Source: Halodurantibacterium flavum
GTDB lineage: Bacteria; Pseudomonadota; Alphaproteobacteria; Rhodobacterales; Rhodobacteraceae
NCBI RefSeq assembly: GCF_042681825.1
Contig: NZ_JBHUGH010000001.1
Coordinates: 186,001-250,000 of the forward strand
Direction: 5' to 3'
DNA length: 64,000 nt
Positions within the stretch are counted from its first letter, which is position 1; each line of letters opens with the position of its first letter. Under the pieces are notes generated by a model. The model worked only from the letters and a program-made list of their open reading frames with translations. It searched no databases and was not told the DNA's origin. Both the position numbers and the translations under genes were made by a program. Below, one piece after another: positions 56,891-64,000 of this stretch.

Positions 56891-59064
56891 GTGATTGCCC
56901 TTGCAAGACTGAGTTTGTAGGTCCGCCCCCGCCCGCGATCGAGCGAGAGGTTGTTCTGGTAGTCTTCGTCGGTGATGTTCTCGGCGGCGAGCTGCACCTC
57001 GAACCCGCGCAGCGCCCCGTCCTGCGGACGCCAGGTCACGTAGAGATCGTGGAGCGTGTAGGCCGACCAGTCGGTTTCGGTGATCGCGCCGGTCGCGGTG
57101 CTGCGGCTGGCCGTTGTGATCCCGTCGACGAAGGTGCCGCGCCAGCCGGCCTCCAGCCCCTGGTCGGGCAGGCGGGCGCCGAGCGTCAGCGCCAGCGTAT
57201 CGGCGGGCGTGGTCGAGAGCGTGTAGTCGTAATCGCGGTCCGTGCCACGCACCCGCGACCAGGCGAGGCGGCCAAAGAAGCTCTCGGCGTCATAGCCCGC
57301 CTCAAGCTCGGCGCCCTCGAACTCGGCCCGCGCGATGTTGCGGTAGTACACGGTGTCGGCGGTCGGGGTGGTGGTGATCAGGTTGTCGATCCGGTTGCGG
57401 AAGAGCGTCGCCTTGAGTTGCAGGCTGTCATTGACGGTCAGAAGCCCGTCGCGCGACCAGGCGATCCCGGCCTCATAGTTCGTGGCCTCTTCGTTTTCGA
57501 GATCGAGGGCGGCGGCCTTGGTCCCGGACCAGGAATAAAGCTCGTCCAGGGTCGGCAGCCGTTCGGTCCGCGCGATCGAGCCGAAGACCGAAAGATCGTC
57601 CGTCACGCGGTAAAGCGCGGCGAGCGTGATCGCCGTCGCCCGGTCATTGACGCTTTGGCCCCCGGGGATGTCGTCACCCGCGCTGCGCCGGGCAAAGTCG
57701 ATCCGCGCGCCGGGGATCAGGGTCAGGCGGTCGCCGAGCACGAATTCGGACTGCGCGTAAAGCCCGAACTTGGTATCCGTCCCTTCCGGATGAAAGCCGA
57801 GCGGCCCGGCGCTGTCGGCGATGCGTTCCTGCCGGGTCGCCTGCATCCCGAAGGTGAGGAAGTTGTCCCAGCCCGCGCCCGAGAATTCCGACGTATTCTC
57901 GACCTTCAGCATCGCGGTGCGATAGGCATAGGTCACGTCGCAGAAGACGTTGTTGTTCGACGGCGTCGAAAAACAGGGCTGCGGCAGGCCGGTGATCGAA
58001 CTGCGCGCATTCTCCTGATTGACCGTCGTGTCGGAATAGGCGAACTGGACGCGCGGGTTGAAGAGCGTGTCGCCCCCGGCCTGCCATTCGATGTTGAACG
58101 TGTCGTCGCGGACCTCTCGGTCGACGATGCCGAAGACGTTGTTGATGGCGTTGCCGCCGCCTGTCTGTGACAGCGACGCGCCGTTTTCATCGCTGTAGAA
58201 CCGCTGCCAGGACAGGCGCAGCGTCTGTTCGCCCGGCAGCCCGAACGTGCCCTTGAGCAGCGCCGAGGGGGCCGAGAACTCGGTCCCCGTGATGCGGTTG
58301 CCGGCGCCGTCGCTATAGGCGTCCGCCTCGCGATAGCCGAGCCATGCCAGGAATTCCGACCCCTCGGTCGGGCGCACCGCATAGATGGCCGATCCCATGC
58401 GGCCATTGCCGTTCGTTTCATATCCGAACTTGAGCCGCAGCGCGCCGGTGCCGCCCTCGGGGATGAAATCGCTTGCGTCCTTGGTCTCGAAATTGATCGC
58501 GCCGCCGATCGCGCCCGAGCCATAGAGCGTGGCCGAGCCGGGGCCGCGCAGCACCTCGACCCGCCGGTAAAGCTCGGGCTCCGAGAAGAACGAGCCGAGC
58601 CGGTATTGCTCGAAGAACTTCGGCACGCCGTCGACGCTGACGATGATGCGCGCCTCGCTTGCCGTCTGTTCGGTCGCGCCGATGCCGCGGATGTTGAAGG
58701 CCTGCCCCAGCGGGCGGTCCGACCCGGCCGTCTGCACGCCCGGCACGTTGCGCAGCGTCTGCCCGATGGTCGAGGCCTGTTCGCGATCCAGATCCTCCTG
58801 GTCGAGCACGGTCACGGCCTGCGGCGTGTCGATCGCCACCTTTTGCTGCCCGGCGCCGAAGATCAGGCGGCCCAGGAAGGTGCCTGTCCCAAGAGGTGAT
58901 CCCTGCGGTATTTCCTGTGTCGCCGCCCCGTTTTGCGCCGCGTTTTGGGCCACGTTCTGGGCTGTGGCAGGCACGGCTGCCAGCGCGGCAAGCGCGACTG
59001 TGGTGGCAAGGCAGGCCAGCAATGGTCTGCGCGGTTCCATGCGTTTCATCATGTCGTTCCCCAT
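56884..59064 (-). CDS. TonB-dependent outer-membrane receptor (haem uptake context)
   Basis: A 726-residue outer-membrane receptor with a Sec signal peptide (about 1-34, AAVPATAQN). The plug domain (about 75-185) includes TPQAVTVLDQEDLDREQASTIGQTLRNVPGVQT and VLRGPGSATLYGSGAIGGAINFET; the 22-strand barrel follows and ends in a TonB-receptor C-terminus (LARAITW, aromatic last residue). Neighbouring hmu genes point to haem, although the FRAP motif of many haem receptors is not evident (the region reads RTERLPTLDELY). Two cysteines in PQPCFSTPSNNNVFCDV could form an extracellular loop disulfide. The start could instead be four codons later at ATGATG, with GGGGA upstream. Confidence 0.9.
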   Translation of the reverse strand: MGNDMMKRMEPRRPLLACLATTVALAALAAVPATAQNVAQNAAQNGAATQEIPQGSPLGTGTFLGRLIFGAGQQKVAIDTPQAVTVLDQEDLDREQASTIGQTLRNVPGVQTAGSDRPLGQAFNIRGIGATEQTASEARIIVSVDGVPKFFEQYRLGSFFSEPELYRRVEVLRGPGSATLYGSGAIGGAINFETKDASDFIPEGGTGALRLKFGYETNGNGRMGSAIYAVRPTEGSEFLAWLGYREADAYSDGAGNRITGTEFSAPSALLKGTFGLPGEQTLRLSWQRFYSDENGASLSQTGGGNAINNVFGIVDREVRDDTFNIEWQAGGDTLFNPRVQFAYSDTTVNQENARSSITGLPQPCFSTPSNNNVFCDVTYAYRTAMLKVENTSEFSGAGWDNFLTFGMQATRQERIADSAGPLGFHPEGTDTKFGLYAQSEFVLGDRLTLIPGARIDFARRSAGDDIPGGQSVNDRATAITLAALYRVTDDLSVFGSIARTERLPTLDELYSWSGTKAAALDLENEEATNYEAGIAWSRDGLLTVNDSLQLKATLFRNRIDNLITTTPTADTVYYRNIARAEFEGAELEAGYDAESFFGRLAWSRVRGTDRDYDYTLSTTPADTLALTLGARLPDQGLEAGWRGTFVDGITTASRSTATGAITETDWSAYTLHDLYVTWRPQDGALRGFEVQLAAENITDEDYQNNLSLDRGRGRTYKLSLARAITW

Positions 59065-59280
59065 CCGTTTTTCTTTCACTTCAATCGGCTGGCGGAATCG
59101 CTGGCGCAGACCGGCATCCCACTTGATCCCGGTTCGAAAGCCTTTTAGGTTGCCCGACTGAAACCGTCAAGTATCGCGCCCGTATTCCCAGCCGGCCCCT
59201 TTGAACCAGCGGCCCCGCCAGATCCCGGATCGCGCGCTTCCCCAGAACTCCGCAATCCTGCGGCCAAGGAGGCCCGAGCC

Positions 59281-60336
59281 ATGACCCTTTTGTCCCCCGA
59301 ACTTGTTGCCCGTATCCAGGCGGGCCGCGCTGAACATCCCCGGCTGCGCGAACGCGACCTTGCCGAAACGCTGGGTATTTCCGAGGCGCAGCTTCTGGCC
59401 GCTTCGCTGGGGCAGGATGACGGTATCCGCCTGCGCCGGATCGCGGCCGATCCCGCGCGGCTGATGCCCGCCATCGCCCGGCTGGGCGATGTGATGGCCC
59501 TGACCCGCAACGACTGGTGCGTGCATGAACGGCGCGGGCGCTATCTGGATTTCCACGCGGGCGATCACGCGGCCATGATCCTTGGCCCGGAAATCGACCT
59601 TCGGATCTTTCCGCGTCACTGGGTCCATGCCTTCGCGGTCGAGCGGCCGGCCGAGGGCGGCCCGCGCCGCAGCCTTCAGGTCTTCGACGCGGCCGGCGAT
59701 GCGGTGCACAAGGTGCATCTGGGCGAAGACTCGGACCTGTCCGAGTGGGACGGGGTGGTCCGGGATCTGGCGCTTGATGACGGTGCGCCCTTTGACCTGA
59801 CGCCCCGGGCGGCGCCCGAACTCCTGCGCATCAACGTGGCCAAGGTCGATGCCCTGCGCGAGGGCTGGGCCGCGATGACCGATACGCATCAGTTTCTGGC
59901 AATGACGAGCCGGCTGAAATTCGACCGGCTGGGCGCCTATCGCAGCATCGGCGCCCCCTGGGCGCAACAGCTTCCGCAGGACGCGGTGGCCGAGGTGCTG
60001 CGCCGGTCCGGTGCGGCGGGTATCCCGATCATGGTCTTTGTGGGCAATCGCGGCTGCATCCAGATCCATTCCGGCCCGGTCACGCGGCTGGAACCGATGG
60101 GTCCGTGGTTCAATGTGCTCGATCCGCGCTTCAACCTGCATCTGCGCAACGACAAGGTGGCCGAGGTCTGGCTGGTGCGCAAACCGACCCGGCGCGGCGA
60201 TGCCGTCTCGGTCGAGGGGTTCGACGATCAGGGGCGGCTGATCCTGCAGATCTTCGGCAAGCGCGCCGAGGCGGAAACGGACACCGGCGCCTGGGACCGG
60301 ATCGCGGCCGGGCTTGCCGATGAGGTGGTCGCATGA
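59281..60336 (+). CDS. hmuS: Haem-degrading/haem-transfer factor HmuS
   Basis: A 351-residue cytoplasmic protein of the HemS/ChuS/HmuS family made of two tandem similar halves (about 30-170 and 205-345). Conserved stretches are PRLRERDLAETLGISEAQLLAA, RIFPRHWVHAFAV, LKFDRLGAYRSIGAPWAQQL and MVFVGNRGCIQIHSGPV. HmuS binds haem after import and either releases iron by degrading it or hands it on. ATG at 59281 with GGAGG upstream. It is divergent from the receptor gene with about 216 bases between starts, and overlaps hmuT by ATGA. The iron-responsive site expected in that gap was not identifiable by eye. Confidence 0.93.
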   Translation: MTLLSPELVARIQAGRAEHPRLRERDLAETLGISEAQLLAASLGQDDGIRLRRIAADPARLMPAIARLGDVMALTRNDWCVHERRGRYLDFHAGDHAAMILGPEIDLRIFPRHWVHAFAVERPAEGGPRRSLQVFDAAGDAVHKVHLGEDSDLSEWDGVVRDLALDDGAPFDLTPRAAPELLRINVAKVDALREGWAAMTDTHQFLAMTSRLKFDRLGAYRSIGAPWAQQLPQDAVAEVLRRSGAAGIPIMVFVGNRGCIQIHSGPVTRLEPMGPWFNVLDPRFNLHLRNDKVAEVWLVRKPTRRGDAVSVEGFDDQGRLILQIFGKRAEAETDTGAWDRIAAGLADEVVA

Positions 60337-61241
60337 CCGCGCTGCCGCTTTCGCTGCGGCGGCTGGCCCTTGGGGCGGCGCTGGCAGCCCTGGGGCCGGG
60401 CGCGGCGCTGGCCGAGGGGCCGCAGCGGGTCATAGCAGCCGGCGGTTCGGTCGCCGAGATCGTCCATGCGCTGGGGGCAGGGGACCGGCTGATCGCGCGC
60501 GACACGACCTCCAGCTATCCGCCCGAGGTGCTGGACCTGCCCGATGTGGGCTATATCCGGGCGCTGTCGCCCGAGAACCTGATCGCCATGGCGCCGGACC
60601 TGATCCTTGCGGAACATGACGCGGGCCCGCCCGAAGCGATGGAGATCCTGCACCGCACCGGCATCCCCATCGTGATGCTGCCGCAGGCGCTTGACCCCGA
60701 TGGGGTTGCGGACAAGATCTCCACCGTCGCCACCGCGCTGGGAATGGAACCCGATGGCGAGGTGCTGAGCACGCAGGTTCTGGCCCGGATCGCCGAGGCG
60801 CACGAGGCGGGCGCCGCCCTGCCGCAGAGCCCGCGGGTGATGTTCATCCTCTCGATGCAGGGCGGGCGGCTCTTGGTCGCGGGTGGTGGCAGTTCCGCCG
60901 AGGCGATGATCGAACTTGCGGGCGGGCAGAACGCCGTGACCGGCATCGAGGGCTACAAACCCCTGACGGATGAGGCCGCGGTGGCCGCCGCACCGGACCT
61001 GATCCTGATGATGAACCGGGGCAGCGACGAGGCCGCGCAGGAACATGGTGCCACGCTGGCCGATATCGCCGCGCATCCGGCGCTGGCGCTGACGCCGGCC
61101 GGGGCCGGGGGTCGTGTGGTTTTCATGGACGGGCTCTTTCTGCTGGGCTTTGGCCCGCGCACGGGCGATGCGGCGCTGGAACTGAACGGCTATCTGCGCG
61201 CGGTGGCCGAAGGGACCGATCTGCACGGGGTCGATGGCTGA
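60333..61241 (+). CDS. hmuT: Haem ABC transporter substrate-binding protein
   Basis: A 302-residue periplasmic binding protein of the Peripla_BP_2 (BtuF-like) class with a signal peptide (about 1-27, cleavage near ALA-E). Features are RVIAAGGSVAEIVHALGAGDRLIARDTTSSYPPEV, typical of HmuT/BhuT, where a tyrosine (SSYPPE) coordinates haem, and FILSMQGGRLLVAGGGSSAEAMI. It accepts haem from the outer-membrane receptor and passes it to HmuU-HmuV. It overlaps hmuS by four bases and hmuU by one. Unlike the other binding-protein genes in the window, no hairpin follows because the permease starts immediately. Confidence 0.92.
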   Translation: MTALPLSLRRLALGAALAALGPGAALAEGPQRVIAAGGSVAEIVHALGAGDRLIARDTTSSYPPEVLDLPDVGYIRALSPENLIAMAPDLILAEHDAGPPEAMEILHRTGIPIVMLPQALDPDGVADKISTVATALGMEPDGEVLSTQVLARIAEAHEAGAALPQSPRVMFILSMQGGRLLVAGGGSSAEAMIELAGGQNAVTGIEGYKPLTDEAAVAAAPDLILMMNRGSDEAAQEHGATLADIAAHPALALTPAGAGGRVVFMDGLFLLGFGPRTGDAALELNGYLRAVAEGTDLHGVDG

Positions 61242-62307
61242 TGGTCGCGATCCACATATTCGAGGCGCTGCCCGGCGACCGGGCGCCGGTGGCGCGGCGG
61301 GTCGCGCTGATCCTGACGGTTGCGCTGGCCGTGACCTGCGTGCTGAGCCTCTCGCACGGCGCATCCGGCGTGCGGCTGGGGGCGGCGGTGGCCGACTGGC
61401 TGGGCGGGGCGGCGATGCCCGCCCATGACCGGCTGATCCTGTGGGAAATCCGCCTGCCCCGGATGCTGACGGGCATGCTGGTCGGCGCCTCGCTGGCGGT
61501 GGGGGGCGCGGTGATGCAGGGCCTCTTTCGCAACCCGCTGGCCGATCCGGGGCTGGTGGGCGTCGGCGCGGGGGCGGGGCTCGGCGCGGTGACCGCCATC
61601 GTTCTGGGCGGGCTTGCGCCCGCATGGATCGCCACGGCACTTGGCTGGTACATGGTGCCGGTCGCGGCTTTTCTGGGCGGCTGGATCTCGACGCTGGTGC
61701 TTTACCGGGTGTCGACGCGGCGGGGGCGCACCTCGGTCGCGACGATGCTTCTGGCCGGGATCGCGCTGGGGGCGCTGTCCGGGGCGGTAACGGGCGTTCT
61801 GGTCTATGTCGCCGACGACCGGCAGCTGCGCGACCTGACCTTCTGGGGTCTGGGCTCGCTGGGCGGAGCGTCCTGGCCCAAGATCGCGGCGGCCGGGCCG
61901 GTGATGGGGCTTGCGCTGCTGGCGGCGCCCTTTCTCGCGCGCGGGCTGAACGGTCTGGCGCTGGGGGAGGCCGCAGCCCATCACATCGGCCTGCCGGTGC
62001 AGCGGGTCAAGTCGGTCGCGATCCTGACCGTTGCGGCAGCGACCGGCGCGGCCGTCGCCGTGTCGGGCGGGATCGGCTTTATCGGGATCGTGGTGCCGCA
62101 TCTGCTGCGGCTCGGCACGGGGCCGGATCACCGCTACCTTCTGGTCAATGCAGGGCTTCTGGGGGCGATCCTGCTGCTTCTGGCAGATCTGGCGGCGCGC
62201 AGCGTGATCGCGCCCGCCGAACTGCCGATCGGGATCGTGACGGCGGCGATCGGCGCGCCGGTCTTCCTCTGGATCCTGTTGCGGCGGCGCGGGCTGGTGG
62301 ATCTCTG

Positions 62308-62308
<1 letters not shown>
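61241..62308 (+). CDS. hmuU: Haem ABC transporter permease
   Basis: A 355-residue FecCD-type permease with ten hydrophobic segments. Signature stretches are LPRMLTGMLVGASLAVGGAVMQGLFRNPLADPGLVGVGAGAGLGAV near the N-terminal third, the cytoplasmic coupling region ARGLNGLALGEAAAHHIGLPVQRVK, and GGIGFIGIVVPHLLRLGTGPDHRYLL. It imports haem across the inner membrane as a homodimer with HmuV. It starts within the hmuT stop (TGATG) and its own TGA overlaps the hmuV ATG by one base, so the three genes are tightly coupled. Confidence 0.94.
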
Positions 62309-63104
<796 letters not shown>

Positions 63105-63117
<13 letters not shown>

Positions 63118-63575
63118 CGCTGAACCGCCTCGCAGAACTCCACCCAGGTCTCTGCCGGGATGTCCTGACCGGCGAGCGCGCGGCGCTGCGGGCCGAGCGT
63201 CGCGACCTCGGGGTCAGTGGCTCCGGCCGCTTCGCCCGATTCCATCTCGTTCTGCATGTCGGGGGCGACGCTTTCGACCTCGGGCAGATCGGCGACATCG
63301 CCGGTGGCAGAGGCCTCCGCCGGAACCTCGGCGCCCACATCCAGCGTGGCGGTGCAATCGGCGGCGATCATCTCGCGCTCCGGCGCCTCCAGCCCCTGCC
63401 AGGCGGATGCAAAGGAGGCATCGTCCGTCAGGGCGATCTCGTCGCCGGATTGCGTGAAGAACCCGTCAAGCGGCAGGGTATCCTGCGCGTCGGCTGTCTG
63501 CGCGGGGGACTGGGCATGGGCCTGCAATGCCATAAACGCACCGCAGGCGAGCAGGGAAAGGGCTTTGGCTTTCAT
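63105..63575 (-). CDS. Small acidic secreted hypothetical protein
   Basis: A 156-residue protein with a Sec signal peptide (about 1-22, LSLLACGAFMALQAHAQ). The mature part is acidic and Glu/Ala-rich (DLPEVESVAPDMQNEMESGEAAGATDPEV), with two cysteines (MIAADCTATLDVG and WVEFCEAVQ). I do not recognise the family. The start at 63575 has CGGAGG upstream and a clear signal peptide; longer starts on the same frame do not. It converges on hmuV with a 13-base overlap of the coding ends, so antisense interference with the haem operon is possible. Its gene is divergent from the molybdenum hydroxylase at 63725, sharing a 149-base gap. Confidence 0.8.
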
Positions 63576-63724
63576 CACGGGAACCTCCGGCTGGGGCAGG
63601 TGCATCGCCGCGGGCGTGCAAGAATGTATCCCAAACCGAACGATGTGCTTGGCAACAAGTTCCATTTCGCTATCATCCCGGCGGGGAGACATACCGGAAA
63701 CGGTCAAGGAGGGGAGGCCTTGCG

Positions 63725-64000
63725 ATGAAATTTACAGTGAACGGCCGCGCGGCAGAGACCGACGCGCCTGAGGATACACCGCTCTTGTGGGTCCTGAGGG
63801 AGGAACTGGGCCTTGTGGGCACCAAATACGGCTGCGGGGTCGCCGCCTGTGGCGCCTGCACCATCCACCTGAACGGTGTGGCGACCCGCAGTTGCGTGAC
63901 CCCGGTCAGCATGGCCGAGGATGCGGAGGTCGTGACGATCGAGGGGCTGGCCAATGGCGGCGATCACCCGCTGGTCCGCGCCTGGGTGGCGGAACAGGTG
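63725..64000 (+). CDS. [2Fe-2S] subunit of a xanthine-dehydrogenase-family molybdenum hydroxylase (3' truncated)
   Basis: The first 92 codons are visible; the frame is open to the window end. The ferredoxin-like N-terminal domain has the Cys ligands in KYGCGVAACGACTIHLNGVATRSC (C-x4-C-x2-C and a later Cys), and the start of the helical second domain (DHPLVRAWVAEQV) is seen. This matches the small subunit (XdhA/CoxS/IorA-like) that passes electrons from the molybdenum cofactor subunit. The large subunits must lie beyond the window, so substrate (isoquinoline, aldehyde or purine type) cannot be told. A strong GGAGGGGAGG lies upstream of the ATG. Confidence 0.9.
   Translation, partial: MKFTVNGRAAETDAPEDTPLLWVLREELGLVGTKYGCGVAACGACTIHLNGVATRSCVTPVSMAEDAEVVTIEGLANGGDHPLVRAWVAEQV

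Noticed and set aside
59065..59280. An Irr-type ICE box or Fur box between the haem receptor and hmuS
   Set aside because: Expected in this setting, but I found only a weak TTTTAG...CTGAAA pattern near 59143-59163 that does not match either consensus well enough to report as a site.

Overview
The window is GC-rich, tightly packed DNA. Adjacent genes often overlap by 1-8 bases (ATGA or TGATG junctions), and the protein families point to an alphaproteobacterium, most likely of the Rhodobacterales/Paracoccaceae. That assignment is inference: no rRNA, tRNA or replication gene is present to test it. I saw no tRNA, rRNA, CRISPR array, insertion sequence or phage gene. About 64 protein-coding genes are supported, two of them cut by the window ends. 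The content is a chain of self-contained catabolic, transport and stress modules, each with its own regulator, as is common on secondary replicons and accessory chromosomal regions.

Layout, 1-18.7 kb. The 3' end of a GH42-like glycosidase is followed by a redox/regulator block: an AraC regulator, an F420-type NADP oxidoreductase, a bdcA/bdcR pair (short-chain dehydrogenase and TetR repressor), and a second AraC regulator divergent from a NepI-like efflux pump. Next comes a PNPOx-ferredoxin reductase fusion with a glutathione S-transferase and a divergent LysR regulator. An ampR/class A beta-lactamase pair and a Cds1-type cysteine desulfhydrase follow. Then comes an end-joining locus with two Ku proteins and a three-domain LigD.

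18.7-34.6 kb. A leftward pentose operon carries a DeoR regulator, a ribose-type ABC transporter, AraD, AraB and a D-lyxose/L-ribose-type isomerase, with no arabinose isomerase. Beyond it lie a TAXI-TRAP transporter with a YeiH-type exporter, a glutaryl-CoA dehydrogenase/CoA-transferase pair, a Phd/VapC-like toxin-antitoxin pair and one unrecognised gene of lower GC.

34.7-53.8 kb. An ABC importer operon ends in a LacI regulator and a phosphodiesterase, followed by a DUF1612-like HTH protein. Then comes a complete hydantoin-utilisation locus: a GntR regulator with two HTH domains, a solute-binding-protein paralogue without a signal peptide, an ABC importer, hydantoin racemase, D-carbamoylase, D-hydantoinase, a PgdA/PuuE-type deacetylase, a small CxxC protein and a COG0523 GTPase. 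The racemase, carbamoylase, hydantoinase and deacetylase keep their catalytic residues at the positions known from characterised relatives.

53.8-64 kb. A haem-uptake locus runs in two divergent arms. One has a TonB-dependent receptor, a small secreted protein, ExbB, two ExbD-like proteins and TonB; the other has HmuS, HmuT, HmuU and HmuV. A small acidic secreted protein converges on hmuV, and the window ends inside the [2Fe-2S] subunit of a molybdenum hydroxylase.

One architectural theme recurs. In all four operons that contain an exported solute-binding protein outside the haem locus, a strong GC-rich hairpin lies directly after the binding-protein gene and before the next gene.
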